Shown here in pieces: positions 1 to 5,781 of a stretch of DNA of 8,538 nt. The DNA comes from Candidatus Parcubacteria bacterium (lineage in GTDB: Bacteria; Patescibacteriota; Microgenomatia; UBA12405). The notes beneath the pieces were generated by a model, which saw nothing but the letters and a program-made list of their open reading frames with translations, made no database searches and was not told where the DNA came from. The DNA is taken from NCBI GenBank assembly GCA_023443725.1, contig JAEZTF010000001.1:1-8538 (forward strand), given 5' to 3'. Every line of letters begins with the position of its first letter. Positions within the stretch are counted from its first letter, which is position 1. The position numbers were made by a program, and so were the translations under genes.

Positions 1-309
1 TCAGTTGTTTTTAAACCAAAAGATATTGCTGAGGAACTACGTAAGTCAGGTGGCTTTATTCCAGGTATTCGACCAGGAATTTCCACTGAAAAAAGACTTA
101 CTTTCTTAATTAATCGAGTTATCTTTATTGGAGCCCTATTCTTGGGTGTTATTGCTGTTACACCTTCAATAGTTCAAAAAATTACTCATGTAACCACTTT
201 AACTATTGGTGGTACTAGCGTTTTAATCGTTGTTTCTGTTATTCTTGAATTGACTCGTAAATTAGAAAACGTAGTTCAAATGCACAACTACGACAAATTA
301 AGTTATTAA
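1..309 (+). CDS. secY: Protein translocase subunit SecY, C-terminal part (5' end outside window)
   Basis: These 102 residues are the C-terminal end of SecY, the channel subunit of the SecYEG translocon in the cytoplasmic membrane. The reading frame is open from base 1 and ends with TAA. Visible family signatures are the cytoplasmic loop 'KSGGFIPGIRPG' (about residues 15-26 of the fragment), which contacts SecA or the ribosome. Two hydrophobic stretches at about 38-58 and 67-83 match the last two membrane helices, the second beginning 'GGTSVLIVVSV'. A short basic cytosolic tail follows. The gene lies 32 bases upstream of adk, the usual order at the end of the spc operon. The gap holds no SD and no hairpin, so co-transcription with adk is likely. 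Identity is secure; the missing 5' part cannot be judged. Confidence 0.96.
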   Translation, partial: SVVFKPKDIAEELRKSGGFIPGIRPGISTEKRLTFLINRVIFIGALFLGVIAVTPSIVQKITHVTTLTIGGTSVLIVVSVILELTRKLENVVQMHNYDKLSY

Positions 310-341
310 TTTATTTATTATTAATTTTAAAAATTAAATTT

Positions 342-929
342 ATGTCATTAAATTTATTTATCATTGGTCCATCTGGTTGTGGTAAATCCACTCAAGCAAA
401 ACTTATTGCCGAAAAATACGGTCTTACTCATTTATCTATGGGACAACTCCTCCGTGATGAAATTGCTGCTCAATCAGAACTTGGTTTAAAAGCCAAATCA
501 ATTGTCGATTCTGGTAATTTAGTTCCTGACGAAATCGCTTTTGCTATTCTTACTAGTAACTTAGAAAAAATTAACAATCAAAATTTTATTATTGATGGTT
601 TTCCTCGAATTTTAACTCAAGGTCAATTTATTGAAAGTTATCTAGCCAATAAAAATCAACCTCTAGATTTAATTATTCATTTAGATGTTACTTTTGAAGA
701 AATTAGTGCTCGCCGTGCTGCCAAAGGAACTGCATTTCAAGATGCTAGTCGTACTGATGCTACTCCAGAAGCTATGGCAGCTCGCCAAAAATTCTACGAT
801 GATAATAATGGTATCATCATGGATTATTTTCAAAACAAAAATTTACTCTTTAGAACCGATGGCAATCGTCCTATTGAGCCAATTTTTGAAGATATTTGTC
901 AAAAAGTTAATAGTTTAGACCAAAATTAA
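342..929 (+). CDS. adk: Adenylate kinase, short-LID form
   Basis: Encodes a 195-residue cytosolic adenylate kinase (ATP + AMP = 2 ADP). The P-loop GPSGCGKST is at residues 9-17, the AMP-side motif DGFPR at 85-89, and the LID/catalytic arginines are seen as RR at 124-125 and R137-x-D139, with R148 following. The segment between RR and RxD is short and has no CxxC zinc motif, so this is the short form without the large zinc-binding LID. In the first AMP-binding motif the common S-T-G-D-L-L-R is changed to SMGQLLR (residues 32-38). It follows secY by 32 bases and precedes infA by 7 bases. In many bacteria map lies between adk and infA; it is absent here. No SD precedes the ATG. This start is kept because the P-loop falls at the expected distance from it. 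Confidence 0.95.
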   Translation: MSLNLFIIGPSGCGKSTQAKLIAEKYGLTHLSMGQLLRDEIAAQSELGLKAKSIVDSGNLVPDEIAFAILTSNLEKINNQNFIIDGFPRILTQGQFIESYLANKNQPLDLIIHLDVTFEEISARRAAKGTAFQDASRTDATPEAMAARQKFYDDNNGIIMDYFQNKNLLFRTDGNRPIEPIFEDICQKVNSLDQN

Positions 930-936
930 TCAATTA

Positions 937-1140
937 ATGAAAGAACCAACAGTCAAAGGTCAAGTCACTGAAATTCTTCCTAATTCTCTTTATCGAGTAA
1001 CCCTAGAAGATGGCAGTTTAATTATTGCCCATCTTGCTGGAAAACTTAGAATGAATCATATCAGGGTTATGGCAGGAGACGGTGTTTCATTAGTTCTTAG
1101 TCCAGATAAACAAAAAGGCCGAATTGTTTATCGACTCTAA
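937..1140 (+). CDS. infA: Translation initiation factor IF-1
   Basis: A 67-residue single OB-fold protein that binds the A site of the 30S subunit during initiation and works with IF-2 and IF-3. The sequence follows the family closely: 'KGQVTEILPNSLYRV' (about 7-21) for the first strands, 'AHLAGKLRMNHIRV' (about 31-44) for the central part and rRNA-binding loop, and 'GRIVYR' at the end. The length is slightly below the usual 70-72 residues because the N-terminus is short, lacking a few of the residues usually found before the first strand. It starts 7 bases after adk without an SD, so translational coupling to adk is plausible. About 60 bases separate it from rpmJ, and that gap holds a promoter. 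Confidence 0.96.
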   Translation: MKEPTVKGQVTEILPNSLYRVTLEDGSLIIAHLAGKLRMNHIRVMAGDGVSLVLSPDKQKGRIVYRL

Positions 1141-1154
1141 TTTAAATTTGCTCT

Positions 1155-1183
1155 TTGATATTGTTTCAAAATTAGGTTACAAT
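1155..1183 (+). promoter_or_regulatory. Sigma70-type promoter before rpmJ
   Basis: TTGATA (1155-1160) and TACAAT (1178-1183) are separated by exactly 17 bases, each one mismatch from the consensus. The predicted start is near 1190, giving a leader of about 10 bases before the rpmJ ATG at 1201, too short for a normal SD, and none is seen. It lies in the widest gap of the operon. It would drive rpmJ through rpsI independently of secY-adk-infA. Called from sequence alone. Confidence 0.65.
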
Positions 1184-1200
1184 ATCCAAGTTCATTCCTT

Positions 1201-1314
1201 ATGAAAGTAAAATCAAGTATTAAATGTCGTTGTCGAAACTGCAAGGTGGTAATTCGCCGAGGTATTCGACGTATTATTTGTTCTACAAAAAGACACACCC
1301 AAAAACAGGGTTAA
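1201..1314 (+). CDS. rpmJ: Ribosomal protein bL36, zinc-binding form
   Basis: A 37-residue protein of the large ribosomal subunit. The sequence begins MKVKSSIKCRCRNCKV and ends ICSTKRHTQKQG, close to the family pattern. The zinc ligands are C11, C14, C27 and H32, so this is the C+ (zinc ribbon) type. One residue is missing compared with the common 38-residue form, in the stretch between C27 and the histidine. An additional cysteine is at position 9. It is the first gene after the internal promoter and lies 5 bases before rpsM. A longer frame beginning at 1224 overlaps it, but that frame is only an N-terminal read-through of rpsM, and this gene is the real content of the stretch. Confidence 0.96.
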   Translation: MKVKSSIKCRCRNCKVVIRRGIRRIICSTKRHTQKQG

Positions 1315-1319
1315 ATTAT

Positions 1320-1739
1320 ATGAGAATTATTGGTATTGAAATACCCGATAACGAAAGAATTGAAATTGGGTTAACTAGAATTTTTGGCATTGGTAAAACT
1401 AATGTAAAAACTCTTATTAATATGGTTAAATTAAGTCCTGATATTCGGGTTAAAGATCTTAGTCGTGATGACGTGGCTAATATAATGAAAGCTTTAGAAG
1501 AATTTAAAATTGAGGGTGATCTTAAAAAAGAAATTAGAGAAAATATTGATCGATTAAAAGCTATTAAATCTTATCGTGGTATTCGACATATAGTTAACTT
1601 ACCTGTTAGAGGTCAAAGAACCAAAACTAATTCTCGTACAGTTAAAGGTAAAAAGAAAACAGTTGGTTCGCTTACTAAAGAAGCTTGGGCAAAAATTGAA
1701 GCTCAACAAAAAGCTGCCTCTACTAATTCAAATAAATAA
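1320..1739 (+). CDS. rpsM: Ribosomal protein uS13
   Basis: A 139-residue protein of the 30S head that contacts the P-site tRNA and the 50S subunit. The N-terminal 'MRIIGIEIPDNERIEIGLT' and the helix-two-turn-helix 'FGIGKTN' (about 22-28) match the family. The conserved YRGIRH (85-90) and LPVRGQRTKTNSRT (94-107) are clear. The usual RHRRGLPVRGQ is RHIVNLPVRGQ here, a small departure. The frame stays open upstream to an ATG at 1224, but that would add 32 unrelated residues overlapping rpmJ; the ATG at 1320, 5 bases after the rpmJ stop, gives the canonical N-terminus. The C-terminal tail from about residue 115 (SLTKEAWAKIEAQQ...) is longer than in most homologues of about 118-125 residues and is Ala/Gln/Ser-rich rather than purely basic. 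Confidence 0.96.
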   Translation: MRIIGIEIPDNERIEIGLTRIFGIGKTNVKTLINMVKLSPDIRVKDLSRDDVANIMKALEEFKIEGDLKKEIRENIDRLKAIKSYRGIRHIVNLPVRGQRTKTNSRTVKGKKKTVGSLTKEAWAKIEAQQKAASTNSNK

Positions 1740-1753
1740 TTCTTATAAAAATT

Positions 1754-2164
1754 ATGGCTAATAATACTACTACCACCAAAAAAAATATCGTTACCAAAAA
1801 AAAGATTGTTAAGAATGTCGCTGAAGCTAGACTTTACATTCAATCAAGTTTTAACAACACTATTGTTACTATTACTGATCTTGCTGGTAAAACACTAGCT
1901 TGGTCCAGTGCTGGTCATTGTGGTTTTAAAGGATCTCGTAAATCTACTCCATATGCTGCCACTACTGCTATCGAAAAAGCTCTTGATGGAGCCAAAGAAC
2001 ACGGTGTTAAAAAATTAGAAGTTTATTTAAAGGGCCCAGGTGTTGGTCGAGATGCTGCTTTGCGCTTCTTGAGAACTAAAAGGGATTTCGACGTTGAGAA
2101 AATCGCCGATATTACCCCAATTCCTCATAATGGACCTCGTCCTCCAAAACAAAGGAGAGCTTAA
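1754..2164 (+). CDS. rpsK: Ribosomal protein uS11
   Basis: A 136-residue protein of the 30S platform, where it helps line the mRNA exit region. After a Thr/Lys-rich N-terminal tail of about 20 residues, longer than usual, comes the core 'ARLYIQSSFNNTIVTITD' (25-42). The signatures GPGVGRDAALR (94-104) and TPIPHNGPRPPKQRR (121-135) follow. The position after HNG, often cysteine, is proline here. The ATG follows the rpsM stop by 14 bases with no SD. Its last codons contain the SD of rpsD. The order rpsM-rpsK-rpsD-rpoA-rplQ is the standard alpha operon. Confidence 0.97.
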   Translation: MANNTTTTKKNIVTKKKIVKNVAEARLYIQSSFNNTIVTITDLAGKTLAWSSAGHCGFKGSRKSTPYAATTAIEKALDGAKEHGVKKLEVYLKGPGVGRDAALRFLRTKRDFDVEKIADITPIPHNGPRPPKQRRA

Positions 2165-2169
2165 AAAAT

Positions 2170-2799
2170 ATGTCAAGAATTACTATTGATGCCAAATGTC
2201 GACTTTGTCGAGCTGCTGGTGGAAAACTTTATTTAAAAGGTATTCGTTGTTTATCTTCAAAATGTCCTATTGAAAGAAAAGGAGCTGTTAAGCCAGGTAT
2301 GCATGGAGTTAAAGCTGCTAGCAAAATGACTGACTATGGTATCCAGCTTAAAGCCAAACAAAAAGCTAAAAGAATTTATGGTGTTCAAGAAACTCAATTC
2401 AAGAATCTCTATCTTAAAGCCAAAAAAATGAAAGGTTTGGTTGGTACCAATCTTATGACTTTAATCGAACAAAGATTAGACAATGTTTTATATTTAGCTG
2501 GTTTGTCTCTCTCTCGATCTTCAGCTAAACAATTAATAAGTCATGGTCATGTTTTAATTAATGATCGTGTTCTAAATGTTCCTTCATATCAAGTAAAAGT
2601 TGGTGATGTTATTTCTTTAGAAAAAGAAATTATTTCTAAAGTTGGTGAATTACCAGCTTCAGCCAATGAGTTCAAAACTCCAAGTTGGCTAGACCTCAAT
2701 AAATCAAAACTCAATGTTAAAATTATTTCTCTTCCAGTTATGGAAGAAATGAAGAATGACATTGATGTCAATTTAATAATTGAATATTATTCAAGATAA
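2170..2799 (+). CDS. rpsD: Ribosomal protein uS4, zinc-binding form
   Basis: A 209-residue primary rRNA-binding protein of the 30S body and, in well-studied bacteria, the translational repressor of the alpha operon. The N-terminus carries four cysteines at 10, 13, 27 and 32 (CxxC-13-CxxxxC), the C+ zinc form. The S4 RNA-binding domain runs from about 100 to 160 with RLDNV (102-106) and SRSSAKQLISHGHVLIN (115-131), and the protein ends IEYYSR as usual. Length equals that of typical zinc-type S4. An SD, AAGGAG at 2152-2157, lies in the end of rpsK, 12 bases from the ATG, a rather long spacing. Whether S4 autoregulates here is not visible; no clear leader pseudoknot was identified by eye. Confidence 0.97.
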   Translation: MSRITIDAKCRLCRAAGGKLYLKGIRCLSSKCPIERKGAVKPGMHGVKAASKMTDYGIQLKAKQKAKRIYGVQETQFKNLYLKAKKMKGLVGTNLMTLIEQRLDNVLYLAGLSLSRSSAKQLISHGHVLINDRVLNVPSYQVKVGDVISLEKEIISKVGELPASANEFKTPSWLDLNKSKLNVKIISLPVMEEMKNDIDVNLIIEYYSR

Positions 2800-2802
2800 A
2801 AA

Positions 2803-2808
2803 AAGGAG
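2803..2808 (+). promoter_or_regulatory. rpoA: Shine-Dalgarno site of rpoA
   Basis: AAGGAG lies six bases before the rpoA ATG, directly after the rpsD stop. It is one of only a few strong SD sites in this operon, where most genes start without one, and it fixes the rpoA start at 2815. Confidence 0.85.
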
Positions 2809-2814
2809 ATTTTC

Positions 2815-3732
2815 ATGATCGAAACTAATAAGTTTAATATAAAGACCATCAAATCTACCGATAAATACGGTAAATTTGAACTTAGTCCTTTGGTTGGTGG
2901 TTTTGGTCACACCTTAGGCAACAGTCTTCGTCGTGTTTTGTTAATCACCATCCCAGGTGCTGCTATCACTCGCATTAAAGTTGAAAAAGCTAATCATCTT
3001 TTTACCACTATTCCAGGTGTAAAAGAAGATTTAGTTGAAGTATCTCTTAATCTTAAAAAAGTTAAGTTTGCTTATAATAAAAATGAACCTATTACTCTTA
3101 AATTAGATAAAAAAGGTCCAGGCATAGTTACTGCAGCTGATATCGTTGATAACGCTCTTTGTAAAGTTGCCAATCCAGATCAATTTATTGCCACTCTTTC
3201 AGATGCCAAAGCATCTCTAAAAATGGAAATAACTGTTGAAAGGGGAGTTGGCTATACTTTAGCTAAAGAACAAAAAACAGATATCGTCGGAGAAATTATT
3301 CTCGATGCTGCTTTTACTCCAGTTATCAAGACAAATTATACTGTTGAGCCAACTCGTTTAGGTAAAAAATCTAATTACGATAAATTAACTATGGAAATTT
3401 GGACTGATGGTTCAATTGACCCTTTATATGCTCTTAAAATGGCCGCCAAAGATTTAATTAATGCTTTCGGTCAAATTGCTGATCCAAAAGAATTTGAAGA
3501 AGAAGTAATTACAATTGATACTGGTGTTGCTGCTCAAGGAAATGATATTTCTATAGAAGAAATTGAATTACCTCTTCGAGTTACCAATGCTCTTAAAAAA
3601 GCTGGTTACGCTACAATTGAAAACTTGATTAAGGCTGGTCGTTTAGACGTCAGTAAATCAAAAAATGTCGGTGAAAAATCATTAAAAGTTATTGATTCTT
3701 GGTTAAAAGAAAAAGGTTTTAGCTGGAAATAA
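2815..3732 (+). CDS. rpoA: DNA-directed RNA polymerase subunit alpha
   Basis: A 305-residue alpha subunit; its dimer nucleates assembly of beta and beta' and its C-terminal domain binds UP elements and activators. The N-terminal domain shows GFGHTLGNSLRRVLL (29-43) and 'TIPGVKEDLVEVSLNLK' (65-81). After an acidic linker (about 223-246) the C-terminal domain starts at about 247. Counterparts of the E. coli DNA-contact residues are kept: R255 (R265), N258 (N268), G286 (G296), K288 (K298) and S289 (S299), while the C269 position is alanine. The helix-hairpin-helix segment reads KNVGEKSLKVID (283-294). The intact DNA-binding surface suggests UP elements are usable in this organism. A strong SD precedes it and rplQ follows after 3 bases. 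Confidence 0.97.
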   Translation: MIETNKFNIKTIKSTDKYGKFELSPLVGGFGHTLGNSLRRVLLITIPGAAITRIKVEKANHLFTTIPGVKEDLVEVSLNLKKVKFAYNKNEPITLKLDKKGPGIVTAADIVDNALCKVANPDQFIATLSDAKASLKMEITVERGVGYTLAKEQKTDIVGEIILDAAFTPVIKTNYTVEPTRLGKKSNYDKLTMEIWTDGSIDPLYALKMAAKDLINAFGQIADPKEFEEEVITIDTGVAAQGNDISIEEIELPLRVTNALKKAGYATIENLIKAGRLDVSKSKNVGEKSLKVIDSWLKEKGFSWK

Positions 3733-3735
3733 TTT

Positions 3736-4203
3736 ATGAAACATCGTGTTTTTGGTAAAAAATTAGGTCGAAATTATAATGAGCGAAAAGCTTTATTCAA
3801 TTCTTTGACTAAAGCTATGTTTATTAGTGGTTCTATGAATACTACTAAAGCCAGAGCTCAAGCAATTGTTTCTACTATTGAATCTCTTTCTAATACTATT
3901 ATGGTTAAACCAGAGTTGATTGCTAAAAGAGAACTTTTTAGAGTTCTTCAAAATCAAATTTGGGTTAACAATGTAGTTGCTAAATTTAAAGAAGTTTTTG
4001 CTGGTCAAACCAGTAACTTTACAAAAATAACTTTAGTTAAAAGACGTTTTGGTGATGATTCTTTAATTGTCAATTTAAGTTTTGTTAAACCAATCAAATT
4101 TGATATCAAAAAAGAAGTCAAAGTTGAAGAAAAGAAAGAAACCAAAAAACCAGTTAAAAAAGAAGTTAAAGCTAAAAAAGTTGTTAAAAAGGAGACTAAA
4201 TAA
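3736..4203 (+). CDS. rplQ: Ribosomal protein bL17 with a lysine-rich C-terminal tail
   Basis: A 155-residue protein of the large subunit near the peptide exit tunnel. The core begins MKHRVFGKKLGRNYNERKAL, then 'TTKARAQAIVSTIESL' (36-51), and ends around residue 120 with 'DDSLIVNLSFVKP', equal in length to a normal bL17. Residues 121-155 form an added tail built almost only of Lys, Glu, Val and Thr, probably disordered and surface-exposed, possibly touching rRNA. The DNA coding for the tail also supplies AAGGAG at 4189-4194, the SD for rplM. The stop codon shares its last base with the rplM start (TAATG), so the two genes are probably translationally coupled. No SD of its own is seen. Confidence 0.96.
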   Translation: MKHRVFGKKLGRNYNERKALFNSLTKAMFISGSMNTTKARAQAIVSTIESLSNTIMVKPELIAKRELFRVLQNQIWVNNVVAKFKEVFAGQTSNFTKITLVKRRFGDDSLIVNLSFVKPIKFDIKKEVKVEEKKETKKPVKKEVKAKKVVKKETK

Positions 4204-4619
4204 TGAAAACTACTGTTTTAAAAGGTAATCAAGTAGAACGCGTCTGGCATTTAATTGATCTAAAAGGTCAAACTTTAGGTCGTGTCTGTACTGAAATTGC
4301 TCAAATTTTGATGGGTAAAAATAAACCTACTTTTTCATATCATCGAGATGATGGTGATTATGTTGTGGCTATTAATGCTAGTGAAATTCAAACCACTGGT
4401 AAAAAATTAAAACAAAAAATTTATCGTCATCATACTCATTGGTCTGGTGGTCTTAGAGAACTTTCTCTTGGAGAAACCATGCAAAAAGATCCTCGTAAAG
4501 TTATTGTTAGTGGTGTTTATGGTATGTTGCCAAAAAACAAATTACGTGATCAACGAATGACTCGTTTAAAAGTTTTTGTTGGTTCAGAACATAAATACGC
4601 CGACAAATTTAATAAATAA
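4203..4619 (+). CDS. rplM: Ribosomal protein uL13
   Basis: A 138-residue early-assembly protein of the large subunit, close to the usual 142. Conserved blocks are WHLIDLKGQTLGRV (15-28), 'LMGKNKPTFSYHRDDGDYVV' (36-55), TGKKLKQKIY (65-74), SGGLRE (81-86), GVYGMLPKNKLR (104-115) and LKVFVGSEH (122-130). The RxxW start of the family is kept as ERVW (12-15). AAGGAG at 4189-4194 lies 8 bases before the ATG, inside the rplQ tail, and the start overlaps the rplQ stop by one base. It is followed immediately by rpsI, the conserved L13-S9 pair. The pair is appended directly to the alpha operon, as in many Firmicutes-like arrangements, without intervening genes. Confidence 0.97.
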   Translation: MKTTVLKGNQVERVWHLIDLKGQTLGRVCTEIAQILMGKNKPTFSYHRDDGDYVVAINASEIQTTGKKLKQKIYRHHTHWSGGLRELSLGETMQKDPRKVIVSGVYGMLPKNKLRDQRMTRLKVFVGSEHKYADKFNK

Positions 4620-4620
4620 T

Positions 4621-5031
4621 ATGACCACAAAATCAAATTCAAAAAAATATATTTACTCTATCGGTCGTCGTCGTAGTGCAGTCGCTACTATCAGATTATT
4701 TTCTGGTAAAGGTGAATCAATGATAAATGGTATTGCTTTAGAGAAATATTTTCCTCAAAAAATTGCCAAGATTATTCATGAAAAACCTTTTATTATTACT
4801 AAGACTTTAGGAAAATATTATTTTGAAGCCAAAATTAATGGTGGTGGAAAGATGGGACAAGTTGATGCTCTCTCTTTAGCTATTGCCAGAAGTTTGGTCA
4901 AAATTAATGAAGGTTTCAAAAGTGATTTACGAGTTGCTGGATTACTTACTGTTGATTCTCGTATTAGAGAAAGAAGAATGGTTGGTACTGGTGGTAAAGC
5001 CAGACGCCAAAAGCAATCTCCAAAGCGTTAA
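4621..5031 (+). CDS. rpsI: Ribosomal protein uS9
   Basis: A 136-residue protein of the 30S head whose C-terminal tail reaches the P-site tRNA anticodon. The family blocks are YSIGRRRSAVATIRLFSGKG (12-31), INGGGKMGQVDALSLAIAR (72-90) and 'AGLLTVDSRIRERRMVG' (106-122), with the basic tail ending SPKR, equivalent to the usual SKR. The frame is open upstream to 4576, but that start would overlap rplM by 44 bases and add 15 non-homologous residues; the ATG at 4621, one base after the rplM stop, is preferred. No SD is visible, which with the one-base gap suggests reinitiation after rplM. It is the last gene of the operon, followed 19 bases later by a terminator. Confidence 0.97.
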   Translation: MTTKSNSKKYIYSIGRRRSAVATIRLFSGKGESMINGIALEKYFPQKIAKIIHEKPFIITKTLGKYYFEAKINGGGKMGQVDALSLAIARSLVKINEGFKSDLRVAGLLTVDSRIRERRMVGTGGKARRQKQSPKR

Positions 5032-5050
5032 GCTTTTTACTTCAAACTTC

Positions 5051-5073
5051 AAACCCGCTTCGGCGGGTTTTTT
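5051..5073 (+). terminator. Rho-independent terminator of the ribosomal operon
   Basis: A perfect 8-base-pair stem (AAACCCGC, 5051-5058, with GCGGGTTT, 5063-5070) closes a TTCG tetraloop in the very stable c(UUCG)g context. It is followed by T's to 5073, a run of six T's from 5068. It lies 19 bases after the rpsI stop and faces the terminator of the opposing gene. Confidence 0.93.
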
Positions 5074-5094
5074 GCTGGTTTAAATTTTTCCATG

Positions 5095-5133
5095 AAAAAA
5101 GCGGCAGATAAACCAATTATGGTAATCTGCCGC
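5095..5133 (-). terminator. Rho-independent terminator of the opposing membrane-protein gene
   Basis: Nine perfect pairs (5101-5109 with 5125-5133) form a GC-rich stem. Inside it, after a small internal loop, ACCA (5112-5115) pairs with TGGT (5120-5123) around a 4-base loop. Read on the - strand, the hairpin is followed by six T's (5100-5095). It begins 17 bases after the stop of the 5611-5150 gene. On the + strand no T run follows, so it acts mainly for the - strand gene. Confidence 0.88.
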
Positions 5134-5149
5134 CCGGCACACAAAAAAA

Positions 5150-5611
5150 TTACTCTGCTAAGAGTGTGCAAACACGCTGTGTGATTTCTGTTATTTTTGC
5201 TAAATCGAAATCACGATAGGTCTTTTTGGAGAGTTCCACGTCAAAAACTAAATAGTTATAACATTCGTTCCATTTTTCAGAAAATGTTTCGTCAATGTAG
5301 AGTTCATGACCGATTGCAGCTTGTGGATCTTCACATATATGTGGATATCGTAGGTCATGTAAAATATCCTCAATTTGAGAAAAAAGCTTCAAACTTTCTT
5401 TTATCGAAAGTTTACCCATGTTTTCATTCAGTTTTCTGACTTTTTTGAAGAGATTTTCTTCAGTCATCGATTTGTCGTGGATATAACTGAATAGTTCAAA
5501 AAGGAGATATAATCCAAAAAGGATTATAACTGCAGCGATTACTGCCGCAAACAAACCAACCACACCAACGCCGATCCAACCGAATCCGGGCCAAAGAACA
5601 ACCTTACTCAT
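5150..5611 (-). CDS. Hypothetical membrane-anchored protein, one N-terminal transmembrane segment
   Basis: I do not recognise this 153-residue protein. The N-terminus MSKVVLWPGFGWIG leads into a Gly/Val/Ala/Leu-rich hydrophobic stretch from about 13 to 42, enough for one long or two very short membrane passes. The rest (43-153) is soluble, charged and probably mostly helical, with cysteines at 93, 117 and 148. Only one basic residue (K3) precedes the hydrophobic stretch whereas K/R residues follow it, so the positive-inside rule suggests a cytoplasmic C-terminal domain. A strong SD (AAGGAG, 9 bases before the ATG) and a dedicated terminator 17 bases after the stop make it an independent unit. 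Hand counting gives about 50% G+C in the block 5521-5580 against roughly 30% in neighbouring genes, and codons are more varied, which may mean recent acquisition. Coding status is well supported; function is unknown. Confidence 0.8.
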   Translation of the reverse strand: MSKVVLWPGFGWIGVGVVGLFAAVIAAVIILFGLYLLFELFSYIHDKSMTEENLFKKVRKLNENMGKLSIKESLKLFSQIEDILHDLRYPHICEDPQAAIGHELYIDETFSEKWNECYNYLVFDVELSKKTYRDFDLAKITEITQRVCTLLAE

Positions 5612-5620
5612 TTTTATAAT

Positions 5621-5626
5621 CTCCTT
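5621..5626 (-). promoter_or_regulatory. Shine-Dalgarno site of the 5611-5150 gene
   Basis: On the - strand AAGGAG sits 9 bases before the ATG at 5611, inside an A-rich leader (AAAAAAAGGAGATTATAAAA). It confirms strand and start for this otherwise unrecognised gene. Confidence 0.8.
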
Positions 5627-5781
5627 TTTTTATTTCCAATTTTTTTAGTGTGCGATATATGTAAAAAGATGTCCTTTTAGCTGGTTTTAGCCAAAATTTT
5701 ATCTTATTAACTTTCAGTTTAAATAAGAATTTATCTTATAAACTAACCTATAATATCATAAAATCATCATTTTTTCAATTT

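Noticed and set aside
321..337. 17-base A/T dyad between secY and adk.
   Set aside because: It contains only A and T with a one-base centre, cannot form a stable hairpin and is expected by chance in such a gap.
1224..1319. Upstream extension of rpsM by 32 codons.
   Set aside because: It overlaps rpmJ in another frame, and the added residues do not resemble uS13; the ATG at 1320 gives the canonical N-terminus.
1744..1756. TATAAA just before the rpsK ATG as a third leaderless promoter.
   Set aside because: The spacing to ATG is four rather than six bases, there is no -35 match, and the gene is inside an operon.
4576..4620. Upstream start for rpsI.
   Set aside because: It would overlap the end of rplM and add 15 residues unlike uS9; the ATG at 4621 is one base after the rplM stop.
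5508..5528. Perfect 8-base inverted repeat TATAATCC-AAAAA-GGATTATA.
   Set aside because: It lies inside the coding region of the membrane segment of the 5611-5150 gene, has no T tract in a useful place and is probably a chance A+T-rich repeat.
5749..5754. TATAAT on the + strand as a second uppP promoter.
   Set aside because: No acceptable -35 hexamer at 16-18 bases upstream, and the closer TATAAT at 5805 has a better partner.
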